A stretch of DNA of 64,000 nucleotides, taken from positions 11,252,601-11,316,600 of the forward strand of contig OY987237.1 of NCBI GenBank assembly GCA_963920705.1, given 5' to 3'. Shown piece by piece: positions 36,449-49,152 of this stretch. The position numbers were made by a program, and so were the translations under genes. Below the pieces are notes generated by a model. The model made no database searches. It was not told the DNA's origin and was given only the letters and a program-made list of their open reading frames with translations. Source of the stretch: Odiellus spinosus (lineage: Eukaryota; Arthropoda; Arachnida; Opiliones; Phalangiidae). How positions within the stretch are numbered: the stretch's first letter is position 1; the number at the start of each line of letters is the position of its first letter.

Positions 36449-37566
36449 GAACAACTTTGACGCCCCCCAAAAAAATGTACTTCGATCATATAGCCTATCT
36501 CTTGTACGTGATATTATGTTTCACAATTTCCGGGATAATTTATGTAAGGGCAAACAAAATTATTTTAAAATAAAAACTTCCCTAAAATATTAAATTTATC
36601 AAATTTTTAAATATTTGGAATAAGGCGCCCCTCTCGCGTGCTTCGCTATTGACCCTTTAAATAGAGATATCAAACTCTCCATGGATCCGTGTTAAGCTTT
36701 CTTTAAAATTTAATATACAAACGAGTGAATTAGTCTTATTAAAGTAATCGATAAAAAATCATTTCTTGCCAGGTTGCCATTCTCCCTTTAAAGAACACGA
36801 CACGTTATAATATAATTAATTTGAAGTAAATCATAATTCTTTCTACAAATTTTGGTATCGTTCAAATTTTTCTCCTTACGAAGCGTGATCTGACATCTAT
36901 AGCTTCACTAATAACATTTTACACAATCTATCATTTAGTAAAAGTAGAATTAAATTGGAATACGCTTTCATTTAATTAAATCAGATTAGATTACGATGTA
37001 TAATTAAATTAAATCGTGCAAAAACCTATTAATTTATAAAGCAACGAGATGACGCTACTTTAGTATTACACTATATGGATTAACTAATCTTTTTCTTTTT
37101 TTTTTTTAAATCGACCTCCAGCGGATAAAATGGAGGTCCGTAAAACGCGTTAGCAACGGAACAAGAAACGGGAGACGCGCCTTAAAAATGGCTTATCATA
37201 GGATTAATTCGTCGCATATAAAAGCCAAATTAAAAAGAATCATATTAACGAAGAATTTAAGAATAATTTTAAATCAAGATTAAATCTTTAAATTATTATG
37301 TAACGGAAAGACTTCAAAGAATCCCCGTAGGAATCTCATTATTAAAGGTAAGCGTTAAAAGAGCTGTTACTACGAGTCGAGGCTATATATAAAAGATATG
37401 AATACATGTGTACAAGTATATATAACGCACGTGCAAGCCTCAAGCAAGGAAAGTGAAGATTAAGATGGGGTAATTTTTAAAGAAATGGCTTTTTAAACGC
37501 GTTTTCTTACGCAGTAATAATTTAAAATAAATTGGAATTAATATGTTTAATCATTTTTAGCACGAC
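36449..37566. other. Intergenic, no gene recognised
   Basis: AT-rich. An arm fragment of the 23825-24242 family lies near 36735-36795. Nothing else seen. Confidence 0.45.
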
Positions 37567-37924
37567 TTAAAGCTAAAAATGGAACAGTTTTTCAATTTAT
37601 TTTCATAATCACCGTGCCAAAAAACGTATTCAGAATTTTAAAGACACGTTTTTGGTGTTTAAATTATTTTCTAAAGTAATGTCCTAGTATTAAGTGAATA
37701 GGCCGACGTTTGATGCCCAAGACCTTATTCTTTTAATGCTAGCGCTATTGAAGGCTAAATTTAAATTTACTTTTATTCAAACTTTACCCAACTAGATAAA
37801 TTCATTTAAAGAATAAAAACGTGTCTTAAAATAGCTCGAAAATTTTCTAATACTTTTTTTGCCATAGTGATCCCGAAAATAAATACAAAGGCTGTTCCAT
37901 TTTTAGCTCCAAGTTTCCCTTTAA
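37567..37924. mobile_element. TTAA-flanked foldback element, copy A
   Basis: TTAA at both ends. The right arm ends CTCCAAGTTTCCCT before TTAA; the left arm has lost the matching GGGAAACTTGG but keeps GCTAAAAATGGAACAG. Arms carry AGACACGTTTTTGGTGTTTA. Family members: 44958-45330 and 62313-62770. Confidence 0.7.
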
Positions 37925-39156
37925 AGGAAAAATACGAATTAAAAATGAAACTCCATAAAAAAAAGTATTTCAAAATTTTTGGACACGTTTAGGTGTTAAA
38001 ATTAATATCAAAAGTTTGATTAATTTAAAATTTCAGTGATGCATAAAATCGAACCTATAGACCTAGAACCCAAGAGCCCCATTCCTTCAATATTAATTCG
38101 CTCAACATAATGGCGAGCGAAATTGGGAGAAAGCCTAAAAAAGCAAAGAAAGCCCATCTGTTCGCAAACTTTTACTGACTATCCCACGCACAATATGTTT
38201 TCATGAAAATTTTAAATAAAACAATGGACGAATTCGATTCGTCGACTCGAAAATCGCTTCGACTAAACCGAATATTGTTTGAAAAATTGGTTAATATTAT
38301 ACATTAAGCTCTAATGATTCTAGCAACAAGTTTTAAATAAATAACTGTCTTATACTGATGACGCGGTCCCATAAAAAAACATTCGCCTACGCGTATAATA
38401 ATTCCTACGCTGGATAAACACGTTGGGTATATGTAATTAACGCAAGCCGTTGACCATGAACACGTAACCAAACCCAAGTTGCAAAACTAGCGAAAGCCGC
38501 GTGGGTTGCATAAATTATTTACACTTTTTAAAGCATATCTTTGATGGTAATTAAATTTAATGGTGTTAGATCACAAAAAAAGTAAAAGACTCATTGAATA
38601 GCATTCTAAACAAAATGCAAACTATGAGCGAACGTTTTGAAGCCTTCCATATTTAATAATTACTCCGTGTGAGTTAGGAAAGCTATATTAGTGTCATGAA
38701 ACAATTATTTTGCATTTAAAATGCAAATATTGACCGCTGTTTCACGTAGTATTATCGTTTATTCCCAAACATAATTTATGAAATCTGAGATGTCATTTTT
38801 TCCCAAAAAAATATTCCTTCTACTCCCATTCTTCACTATACTGTAGTCCTTAGATATAAATATATTGCGACCTTTAATCGCGTTTTTCATAAATTCAGTA
38901 TTTTAATCTTGTCATTTTCAAGATTTCCTCGCTCGATTTATAGCAAATTCCACCCTAAATGTCGCTCGAAACCTAACTTCCCTTGCCCTCACTCGCTATC
39001 GAGCAGTTTAATGTAAAATTTGGAAAATACTGCACCCCTAATTAAATTAGTGAAAGTGTTTTTCTCGAAAAAGACAGAGCAATTAAAGTTGTCCCGTGAT
39101 CACTCAATTTTCTCATTCAATTGAACATAACAATATTGCCGACAATTCAACGACTC
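37925..39156. other. Intergenic, no gene recognised
   Basis: AT-rich with no supported feature. Confidence 0.45.
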
Positions 39157-39163
39157 GCTCAGT

Positions 39164-39455
39164 CAAGAAGGATCAGACAAGGAGAGGAAAAGTGGAGACG
39201 GCGCGGTTCCTACTGCGTCGGCCTAAACTCCTACTCTGGGAGAACGGGGGTAGAGATGTTTCGTGGTAAATTTTTGTCACGTGGGTAAAACGGATCCTTT
39301 ATCAGCTTCGTAGTAGTCGACGACGCTAGTGACCACGTGACAACAGTTTACCTCGAGAATTTCCTATCCCCCCTTTCCACCCGAGTGGGAGGTTGGCTCT
39401 TCTCTCTCTAACTCAACGAAGCCCCACTTTTCCTCTCCTTGTCTGATCCTTCTTG
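39164..39455. mobile_element. MITE with 7-bp TSD, copy 3 (inverted)
   Basis: Same family as 4939-5229 in opposite orientation; 292 bp; flanks GCTCAGT on both sides (39157-39163, 39456-39462). It lies about 530 bp upstream of the first transporter start codon. Confidence 0.85.
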
Positions 39456-39987
39456 GCTCAGTGGAGCATAAAACTTGATCTCAGAGTGATTTCGTTTGTT
39501 CTAGAGCACCCAGTGGAATTCCCTATCAGAGTTTTTCCTAGAATTTTTCATTTAGCGTAAAACTGACCCTTAAGTAAAAGCAGGGACGACTCAAAGGAGT
39601 TGGCGGTTGGCTAACTCTGGCAAAAATATATCCCCTGACCCCTTCGTTTCGCCCCTGACTAAAAGCGCCGGCGCTTAAAGAAGGTGATAGCTGTTTCTTT
39701 AAAAACAAGTAGACTGTGTCTCAAGGAAAAAGCGTGACTTGATGGATACATAATTCACCTTTTATACATTCTATTGTATCATAAATTATATCTTGATTAT
39801 TCTAAAGTGCGTACAGGAGTAATGTTTCGGTTGTTACGTAGTTGTTTACTAGTAAAACGTGTTTTAAAGGCAGCTGTACTATAACAATTATTTTCCACGC
39901 GTACAGTTTTCGCAGGAGGCAGTTATAGTAAGCGTTTGGAGGAAAATTCCCCACCAAATCAGTATTAAACAATTCTAGTCAAGCATC

Positions 39988-42329
39988 ATGTCGGTTACAA
40001 TCGTTCCCGTAGCCAAATCAAAGGAAACAATCACGGTCGAGACTTTTCAACTCCTTGACACGTTGGCCGAACCTCAGACCATCGTGGGCAAAATCCTGAT
40101 CAGTCCTTTCCTAGGGGTGTACTGCGCCTTCGTGGCTTCCACAATCTCGCCTTTCACGTATCTAACCGCGGCCCTCATCACCGAAGTCAATCCATTGATG
40201 ATCCTCCTGATACGTTCCGTTCAGCACATCGTCGTCTTTTGCGTCATCGTGACCAAGAGCGGCAAGATATCCACCATTTTCGTTAAGGAAGAGTTCTTCT
40301 TCGTCCTTTGTAGGGCAGCGTCTCAGTCAGTCTCCATGGCAACGTATTACTACGCTCAAACCAAGTTGCCAACGGCCGATGTCTACGCCATCAGTTCGAG
40401 TTCTCCGTTATTCGCCACCCTGGGCGGCTATATCTTCTTAAAGGAGAAGTTCGGAGTCGCCCAAGGTAAGACTGTGTCTCGAGATAAATCACTGAAGTCA
40501 TCATTGTTGGTTATTTGCATGCAGGTTGTTTACGGTTGCTGGTTTTTACGAGACTTTTTCCTTTTGGTTTCTGATTTGGTTTTTGTTTCGGATATGCCTA
40601 GCACATTTTTTGGAGCCTGAGACACTTTCTCTTTGATTGGATGGTTAGAATTATCTTTTGTGCCTTTCTCCTTGCTTGAAATATACCCAAACTTCAATGT
40701 GACGCGCAACCATCCCATTCCCTGTACAGCGAATAAGAGGTCGGCGTTTGTACAAGAAATATCTGTTTGTTTATCTTTATTCATAATTTGAAATTATCCA
40801 CGCGAAGTCTATGATAAATGCAATGTAATCGCGAATATTTAACTGATTACTATTAATAATAAACTGATTAACCAAATATTTTATGGATTATCTTGTCCAA
40901 ACCCCGACCTCTAACTGTGAATAACTAGAAGCCATTCTTTAGTGAATAAACAATATTAAATACCATAGTATATATTAAATGTAAGAGAGTCCTTGGAGTA
41001 TTGATAAACATCACAATTATAAGGATTTCAATGCTCTATTTAACCTTTGTACTTTGACTATTCAAATAACGCGCTGCAATTGTTAAGATTTTCTGCAATA
41101 TTGTTAAAATTTGGACATTTTAAAGCCACTAATAGCAATTATTTGCCTCTATTTGAAAAGTTTCTTAGAACCTCGGCCTTCGATCTTATAAGTGATATAT
41201 TTATTACTACCACGATTACTACTCCTGGGTGATGGTGAGTAGATTGTAACACTTGCATAATTCGCATTGAATTCAATAGAAGCCTTGCTAAAGAATGCGA
41301 CTAGTTTTTTCATAAACCGAATTCTAAAGAGTGTTAAGTGACTGCACCATCTATTAAATCTAACTATTGTCCAAATTTCAATTCCGTATTAGTTCATAAA
41401 TATGCGAAGTACACTACCTACAGCCCTCTAACAATAAAAACTTTAGGAACAGGTTCCTAAACATCAATCTTTAAAACTGAATTAAAAACATATTGAGATA
41501 TGTTAAAATTAACTTCGCATATTAGTACGCTTTCATAGAAGATATCCCAATTTTCTTTACAGAAAAACACCCTTCTAAGTAATTCACGGTTGAGATCGAA
41601 TATTAGAAGTAACATTACAAACAACAAGTCTTAATTTCATAATAGCACCTAGTCCCGATTCCCATATGCCGTTCCGTCTACCCCTCAGCACGATCCGTAT
41701 CACGTAACAATTCAACTCCTCCTGATATCAATTTCCTGATAGTGGTTCATTTACTATTATAAGGTGTTGGAGCTGTGGCCGTCGTCATTGGCGCAGTCTT
41801 CATCTCGAAACCAAACTGGCTGTTTGGAGAAATTGCTGGCGGGAACTCGGCGGAGGATATCCTGAGCGGGACCACATTGTCCATCATCTCCTGCCTCTTC
41901 TTAGCCTTCCAAATACTCTTCTCGCGTAAGCTTCGAGTCACCGATACGTCGGCCGTCGTCCTAGTCGACGGCTTCTTCTGTACTTCCGGCACGCTGGTCT
42001 GTCTATTCATCTACGACGATTTTCGCTACCCGTGTTGCGGTTGGCCCATCGTTCTGTGCCTCGTCGGCGGAGTTACCGCTATGATTACCAACGCTCTGAC
42101 CGTCCACGCCGGTAAACTAATCAAAGCCGGCCAACTCTCCGTCATTAGATCCAGTTCCATCTTCTTCACTTACATTTTTCAAATATGGATTTTGGGACTG
42201 ATACCCACTTGGCACAGTATCGTCGGAGCTTCGCTTATATTACTCTCGCTGTTAGCCACTACGGTAAAATGTAGGAAAAAACCTACCATACAGACTAAGG
42301 TGCTTCGACGCGGAGAAACAATACTTTGA
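39988..42329 (+). CDS. SLC35G-like transporter A, two exons, 347 aa
   Basis: Coding exons 39988-40465 and 41764-42329; the 1298-bp GT-AG intron (CAAG|GTAAGA, TAAG|GTGTTG) splits a glycine codon. The joined protein is a multi-pass membrane protein with about ten hydrophobic segments (first near residues 40-64, last near 310-330) and two EamA-type halves. LKEKFGVAQG, then FISKPNWLFG after the junction, are typical of SLC35G (drug/metabolite transporter superfamily) proteins; substrate unknown. The start is ATG with an in-frame TAG 12 bases upstream. The reading frame continues past the donor to a stop at 40620, but that tail (residues 160-210) is not transporter-like. It is a paralogue of 49153-50271, with aligned blocks across the whole length, including GVYCAF, TAALI/TAAMI, KAGQLSVI/KAGRLSVI and PTWHS. 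Family assignment is firm; exact orthology is not. Confidence 0.88.
40736..40917. mobile_element. GAGGTCGG-family element in intron A
   Basis: Starts AGAGGTCGGCGTTTG and ends CAAACCCCGACCTCT (one mismatch), with the same interior as 23307-23484. It sits inside the transporter A intron. I see no clear flanking duplication here, unlike the 23287 copy. Confidence 0.7.
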
Positions 42330-42491
42330 AACGAGTTATAAAACCTGCCGAGGGCTGTTTATATCGGACATAAGTAATCCGTAACTTTCGTACGAAGTCT
42401 ACGATTTAACACGTATTCCCTGTATTATGTTTACGCGTATTTGAGGCTTTGAAGATTGATACGAATTGTAATTCAGCAACGATATTTAAGT

Positions 42492-42497
42492 AATAAA
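42492..42497 (+). promoter_or_regulatory. Polyadenylation signal, transporter A
   Basis: AATAAA 163 bases after the stop codon at 42329, a normal 3' UTR distance. Confidence 0.55.
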
Positions 42498-44957
42498 GCC
42501 CGCGAAACTCGTGTATTAGTAGGGTATTTAAAAATTTATACTAAATACTAGTGTCAATTGATTTAGGAAATGTGATAAATATCTATCGGAAATATTCGAG
42601 TGCCTAACGTCAAGTTGTTATATATTTGAGTGATAATGTTAAAAGAATAAGGATGAAGAAAAATCCAAGTGATAAGACGATGGTTTACGAAACACCAATT
42701 TCAGTATTTCGTAATTTCGTTATAAGTTGATATTTTTACCATAAGTTCCTAATTTATTCAAAAGAAGTAATGAAAACCCAGTAGTATAACGCTACCAGCT
42801 CTTATGGAATAAGTTATGAACTTTTGATTAAAATTATATAATATCGCGTTTAGAAGCAAAAAATAATATAATTTATTTATTAATATAGTTATTTTAAACC
42901 CCCTATTCTTATTGGGGTATTAGTATTAAATTCACAAGGACACACTGCATTTCAAAATGCTAAATATACTTATTTAAAGACTTCAGGTCAAAACTATATA
43001 TCACTATATATAGCGACTGAACTGAAACGTAATCTCTAAATAAATATATTTAGCATTTGGAAGTACAGTGTGTCCTTGAGAATTTAATTAATAATAATTA
43101 ATATAGTTAATTGTTAAACAAACCCATACTTAATATTTTATAATTACTTCTTTTTATAAGTAATTTTATGGCGAGGGAAGCTGAAGCTTCTGATAATCAG
43201 ATTTGTAATACAAAATATAATCCTTTCAAAAGAAAAAATATTTGAAAAGAAAAATCATAAAACTAAAACTAATTTTAATTTATTTTCTGTATCTGCTGCC
43301 CAAATTATTGATATAAGAATTTTGAAAACATTTTTAGGCGACAATTTAATTCGCAAGTTTTGTAATTTTGGTTATATTTGAATTTCAGTGAAGGTCAACA
43401 TCGGACCAATCGTATTAATTTGATCAGGTAAAGATTAGATTTTTTACTGTACTGAAATTCAACCTTAACCAAACTTTCCAGATTATTTAAAAACCAAAAA
43501 TATCTATAATTGTGTTAATTAGGATGTTATATGACCAAAATAAATTAAACTCGAGATAAAAAAGGGACACTAAATTTTAGTGTACATGGTACACCTGATA
43601 ATCCTAAGATAAGCCTTGGCAAACACGGATAGGGTTCCAATGATATGTACACGTGAGTTTTCAAGTGTCCACCATCCCCCTGGGATCAATTAAACAAATG
43701 TGGCGCGATATTGAAGTATCTTATCGTATAATGTCGGGTCTATGTTTAATTTAGAATCTCAACAACGAGTGATATATAGTAAAAGCTTGATAATCGTACA
43801 TTATCAGTATTAATTAAAAAAATTTTAAATATGCGACTTGCACTTTATACGCAATCTTATATGATTAGAAAAGATTAAAAATAATACTTCAAAACAGTTC
43901 AACGCGATAACGAACTCTATATAAAGATAATGTCTAAAATATATTCATACTTTAAAATCTACTGTATACTTAAATGGCAAGAAAAACCAACAGTTCGTTG
44001 AAGCCGAATTTCGTTATCTAATTACACATGTCTATAAAAATGTTCAATCCTTCGTCCTTTAGCTTTATTTGAAGCTATATAGGCAACAGAAGCAATTCTA
44101 AAATGGGCTTTAAGAATATATATACACCAAGGTTATTTAATTCAAGAAGTGTGTAAAAGAACCAAAGTTTTGTTAATTCGTGCCTAAACATGTGAGACAA
44201 TCATTTAATAAAATAAAAAGAAACCTTTTTTATACGATTTACGTGTTTTAAATAATTTATCCTTATTCTTTATCAGCTACTTTCCATTGAGGCCTTTTTA
44301 TTGTGGAAAAGGTCAGAAATAAAACTATAAATGGCTAATATTAATTCTAAAAGCGTAATATCGGCTCACTAATGCGCATGACTACATCTTTAGACGATTA
44401 TGTATATCACTTCTATTGGCTAGCTTATTCGTTATCAATATGATTCGGTTTCTTAGATATTAAGCAGACATCGCTTCGTATTTCGCTAGCGTTCCAAAAA
44501 CGAGGTCACATTCAGTTTAAAAAAATGTCTAGAACTAGTAAAAGCAGCTTCATCATCTTAGACTTGACACTCCGAATAATAAGAGAATTTCGAGGGAAAA
44601 GGGCGCCAAAAAATAAGAATCTAGACATCATAAATCACTAAGTAAAAAAGGGGGTACCGGAAAGAGTATAAACACTAGCGTAGAACTATAAGTACAATAG
44701 TTAAACATAAGTATGCTAATTAAGCTCTATCCGACGAGAACTGATGTTATAAATGTAGAATCTTTTCTTATTTACCACCTTGATGTTACTAATTTTTACT
44801 TGATATACCTACAATTAAGCGAAGAAAACTAGATGTTAAAACTAATTATTTTAATTTAAATTTGACAATGTCAGTAAAAATAACAGAAACCTTTCTTTAC
44901 TTTGAAATATAAAGTGATGCCAAATACTTGGCGTATCTAAAAAAGTTGCAGCTTTTA
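42498..44957. other. Intergenic with one MITE
   Basis: AT-rich, no gene. A 162-bp inverted-repeat element (42926-43087) has TTAA at each end and arms with CAAGGACACACTG and CAGTGTGTCCTTG, plus GCTAAATATA inverse pairs. Nothing else supported. Confidence 0.5.
42926..43087. mobile_element. TTAA-ended MITE, about 160 bp
   Basis: The arms pair over about 50 bp with small gaps, the best block being TTCACAAGGACACACTG with CAGTGTGTCCTTGAGAA. TTAA bounds both sides. No coding content. Confidence 0.65.
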
Positions 44958-45330
44958 TTAAAGGGAAACTTGGAACTAAAAAAGGTATTCGAGAATTTTT
45001 AGACACATTTTTGGTGTTTAAATTAATTTCTCAAGTTTGATAAAATTTTAAGAAAAGTAAGTATAAATTTGGGCCAATCATATTATTTCAGCCTTCAACA
45101 GCGTTTGTAACATTAAAAGACGCCTAAAGCCTTGGCCATCAAACACCGGCCTATTCTTTTAATATGTTAAGACATTAGAAGCGTTTGTTGAAGGCTGAAA
45201 TAATATGATTGGCCCGAATTTATTTCATTTTTTTTTAAATTTTACCAAACTTAAGATATTAATTTAAACACCAAAAACGTGTCTAAAAATTTAAAAGTTC
45301 TTCCATTTTTAGCTCCAAGTTTCCCTTTAA
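44958..45330. mobile_element. TTAA-flanked foldback element, copy B
   Basis: TTAA-AGGGAAACTTGGA at the left and TCCAAGTTTCCCT-TTAA at the right. Arms of about 180 bp contain TTTTTGGTGTTTAAATTAAT and CAATCATATTATTTCAGCCT with their inverses, so nearly the whole element folds back. The most complete member of this family in the window. Confidence 0.8.
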
Positions 45331-46180
45331 CCTTTAATCATCATTATGGTAAGATAACTATTATGTTTATGATCCAATTTGCTCACAGTGAGCTCTATTC
45401 ACACATCTTGCTAACCAAAACTGAGAATTTTGACGAGACTTCTCCTTGAAGTTAGCTCCACAACTAGGCTTAATTCCTTCCTTACCCGAGTAGCTGAACC
45501 CTACCTTAAAACACGTTCGCGAACGTATGTAGTCGCGCGTTTTTTTCCACCGCTGTATCGATATACCCTTAGAATATCAACTCAAACGCGATATGTGCGA
45601 GTACTCCGCGAGGTTTAAAAATATTTCGTTAAAAAAAGGGGCGCTTTGCAAGATTATAAAGTATACACGCTTCGGGCCAGCAGACGCCCCTACACCGGCG
45701 TCTCTGTATATATTTAGCTCTTTAAAACACTACAAACCCGTTATAATTATATAAGAACGTGTCTGTGGCGAAACTCTTAACTGAATATAAAATTAAAGAA
45801 AGAGGAAAAAAAATAACGTAAGTGTTGTCCCGTGCGTAAGAAATTTTCATATTTTCTTTTATCAGCGGTGCACGCTATATCAGGGGTTCACTACGCGGGA
45901 GTGAAAATATTTGTAACGTTTTATAATTATAAAATCCACCATCCCAGCTATGGAGTTCAAGGTTTCCATTTATTTACGCGTATAAAAACCTTCTCGTACC
46001 ATAAGTAACGTAATAGATTTAAGTATGACACTTTACATTGGGTCAATACGAAATTTCATATTGTCTGATCGCAGCGCCACGGTCGTATAGGAAGCTTAAA
46101 ATGGCGTACCTAATTAAATCCAGCTATCTAGTTTAGTTGCTTTCAATATTATAACGATCAGCGCCATCCAATGGGACGCA
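45331..46180. other. Intergenic, no gene recognised
   Basis: No supported feature. A 62-codon open frame near 45430 shows no domain. Confidence 0.4.
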
Positions 46181-46648
46181 AAAGCTACGTTCACACTAGA
46201 ATATCCAAATCGATTTGAAACCGTAAAATCAAAACGATATTGAAATTTCTAAAGCTACGTTCACACTTGACACTTTGGAACCGTTTTCAAACCGTTTCGA
46301 ATGTTCAAATCGACTTTTTAAGATTTTAATTTTGTTTCTTGATCAAAGATCTACAAGGGTGAACCCAAAATTTTATCATTTGACCTTTCCAAAACGGTTT
46401 CAAAGTCTGTAGTGTGAACGTAGCTTAAGAATCGTTTAAAGCGCGATCTGTTCCATAATAAACCGATTTATTAGCATTTTATCTGTCTGCTGTTTCATGC
46501 CGATTTGGTTTTACCCACCGATTGATGAAGGTATACTAAATCGGTTTATAAAGATAATGCGTGAATGCGTGACGCTTAAAACGATTTAAATATCGGTTTG
46601 ATTCAACCGTTTCAAATCGATTAAGAAATGCTAGTGTGACCGTAGCTT
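46181..46648. mobile_element. AAGCTACGTTCACACT element, outer
   Basis: Left end AAAGCTACGTTCACACTAG, right end CTAGTGTGACCGTAGCTTT; inner pairs include AATCGATTTGAAACCGT-like and AAACGATATTGAAAT-like blocks with their inverses. A second element of the same terminal type (46251-46427) is inserted inside. A diverged relative is at 33930-34152. Confidence 0.7.
46251..46427. mobile_element. AAGCTACGTTCACACT element, nested inner
   Basis: Ends AAAGCTACGTTCACACT and AGTGTGAACGTAGCTT. Just inside, GACACTTTGGAACCGTTTT pairs with AAAACGGTTTCAAAGTC. Relatives: 48786-48973 and a right half at about 57310-57426 in a fasciclin-gene intron. It splits the outer element, a MITE-in-MITE insertion. Confidence 0.75.
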
Positions 46649-47814
46649 TTGATTTACTCTCAAATAATCAACTCGTGAGAATATTACGATTCACGATTCA
46701 ATGGTTGAGTAGCCTCGTATCTAACAATACGATATGGATACCGAACGACAAGCGGGGTTCAATTTCTTTTCATCGGTATGTAACACGAGGGAGATAGTCC
46801 CGGAACATAAAATTATATATCAATTTAGGAGGGAAAATATTTAAAAAAAAAGCCTTGAGTTTTCATTTGGAATCGCGGCTTCGATGGATACAGTGCGCTT
46901 TCTATAGGAAAAATCTCGTGAAAAATGTTACCGAATATTATTCAAGCTGTGATTGCTAGCGAAAGGAAGGAAATGTTGCGGAATCTCACGCTCTAAAGGC
47001 TGCTTAAAGCCGGGTATGTAGTCGTATAACTCCTAATTATAGTTAGATGTATGAGAATCATTTTTATCCCTAAATTTCCTGGAATTTTGCTATAGATCTA
47101 GTACGTCATTTTGTCAAATTTATGCAAATTATAGTCTAATTACATCCGAAAAAAAAACTTGGTTTTAACTTGAATATAATTGGAAAAGTTTTTCACGAAA
47201 TTTTACTCTCACAGCGTTGAGTTTAACGTCACACGTCGCGTTACAAAACTCGCAAAAAGGTAAAAATTATTTCTCTAAACAACTGTGATAAGTAATAATG
47301 GGGTTAATATATTTCCGATTTAACTTCCGCAAAATACATTGTTTTCGTGCGAAAATTGAATGAAAAGAATTCATGTTGTCGCGCAATATACATAGTTTTC
47401 AATAAATTTAAATTTATTGCGAGCTCAAACTGAAGCACAAATGCTATGCAGTTCAGTTTTGTAACTGATATGTTCTGAACTAAGGTCACAAGCACCTGAC
47501 AACCCTGCAATGAAATTAAAGCTATTTTAGAGGGGTGGATTTTCTATTGCCCCTAGAGCAAAAACTATGGTTCAATCATTAGCTTGTCGCGGAACTAAAA
47601 AAAAATACCTTTGTGGCTGTTTATAGGAAATTATTTTTAATTATTTTCGTGGGTTTAATGATTAAATCTGATTAAACCGGCTAGTTACGCCTCGTCTGAA
47701 AAAGGTATTAGCGTGTGAATCAGGGACAAATGGAATATATTAGCTACCGTATGGTTGTCGTACTGACTATATGACCTTGTTAGCTGAGTTGGTTAGAGCT
47801 AGAGATTGGTGGGT
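46649..47814. other. Intergenic, one A-box-like site
   Basis: No gene recognised. TAGCTGAGTTGG near 47780-47795 matches a tRNA A box, but I see no B box or folding, so it is at most a SINE remnant. Confidence 0.4.
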
Positions 47815-47985
47815 CAAGGTTAGGGCAAGATATTTCTAATTATATTTATTCATAATTTGAAATTATACACAGGAAGTCTATGATAAATCCAATGTAATCG
47901 AAATATTTAACTGATTTTTATCAATAATTAACTGATTAACCAAATATTTTCGGATTATCTTGTCTAAACCCCGACCTCTAGTCAA
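47815..47985. mobile_element. GAGGTCGG-family element, diverged
   Basis: The right end TAAACCCCGACCTCTAG is well preserved and the interior matches 23307-23484 and 40736-40917 (AGTCTATGATAAATCCAATG). The left end is decayed. Confidence 0.65.
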
Positions 47986-48785
47986 ACCCGAGGCGATGTG
48001 ATATTTTTTCCTAACCAAAATCAAAAAGTAAATTTTCAAGGAATTATAAGATTACCTTTGTATACGTTCTCGGAATTTATTATTATTAGTCCTATATATA
48101 GAATATTTGTACTTAATTATAATGACGCATTTATATTTTATTATTCGTATCATGTAGCAAAACCTACTTCTAGCTTCATTATTCCTTTACGTTGAGCCCT
48201 TATCAAAAATGGGGGCCATTACATAGTTTCCACTAATATTTTAGCTATTACTTTTATCTTCAACTATACCGCGTAAATAAGTAGGTCATTCGCTTTCCCG
48301 TTCTATAAACTCGAAACTTGTTGGATAACCTGATAAAAACGTTTGTACCAATTACAGAGGCCTAATCGAAGGGATAGGTGAAAAATTCCCTAGGATTTAT
48401 TGTTAGAAGTGGGCGTATGATCCCAGGGTGACGGAACTGTTTGATTTAAACGCTCAACTCTGGCTAATGTTATTAAACTCTCTTACACATTTAGAATATA
48501 CTTAAATGTACTTTAAAATATCCCCCAGATGTTTGGATAATCAGGCAATTGATCCGCAAATATTTCGATTATCATAAAATTACCGTGGATAATCTCTAAT
48601 TAAGATTAAGTTAAAATAATCAGACAAATCTTGTTCCGACGACGACCTCTACTACACGAACCTTTCTCATAATAAAAATAATATGAATACGAATTGCTTC
48701 ATTTGAGTTTTTCTTATTCGTGTAAACTGGCGAAAGATCGTGACGTAATAACATCGTTGTAAACAGAAATAAATTCCGAATTACA
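47986..48785. other. Intergenic, no gene recognised
   Basis: No supported gene. About 48530-48655 contains a decayed relative of the GAGGTCGG family (GACGACCTCTAC end). Confidence 0.4.
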
Positions 48786-48973
48786 AAAGCTACGTTCACA
48801 CTTGACACTTTGAAACCATTTTCAACCCGTTTTGAAGAAGCAAATCTAGGATTCAAGATATGAATTGCATTTCTTGACCAAAGATCTACTCGGGCGACCC
48901 CGAAATTTTATAATATGACCTTTCCAGAACGGCTAAAAACGGTTGCAAAGTCTCTAGTGTGAACAAGGCTAAA
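48786..48973. mobile_element. AAGCTACGTTCACACT element upstream of gene B
   Basis: Left end AAAAGCTACGTTCACACTTG; right end CTAGTGTGAACAAGGCTAA, diverged. Internal blocks match 46251-46427, including ACCAAAGATCTAC-like and TATGACCTTTCCA segments. It lies just upstream of transporter B. Confidence 0.7.
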
Positions 48974-49133
48974 ACCATGTTCCATAAACATTTATATTCT
49001 ATTTTACTATAATGTTCAAGAGTTGTCAACGACTACTTTTTTCCCTATGAGATTTAACATTATATATCACTAAGCATCAGTTTTACATATTGTTTTCCTG
49101 GAAAGAATATGACTTGAAACTAATAAAATTACG

Positions 49134-49145
49134 TATTTCTTGCAG
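49134..49145 (+). promoter_or_regulatory. Likely 5' UTR splice acceptor of transporter B
   Basis: TATTTCTTGCAG ends 7 bases before the ATG. The frame is open upstream but has no ATG there and looks unlike the family, so the sequence before 49145 is most likely intron and the first coding exon starts just after it. No partner donor or 5' exon was located. Confidence 0.6.
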
Positions 49146-49152
49146 ATCTAAA

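Noticed and set aside
49090..49152. Longer start for transporter B
   Set aside because: The upstream frame has no ATG and runs through a splice acceptor; ATG at 49153 is preferred.
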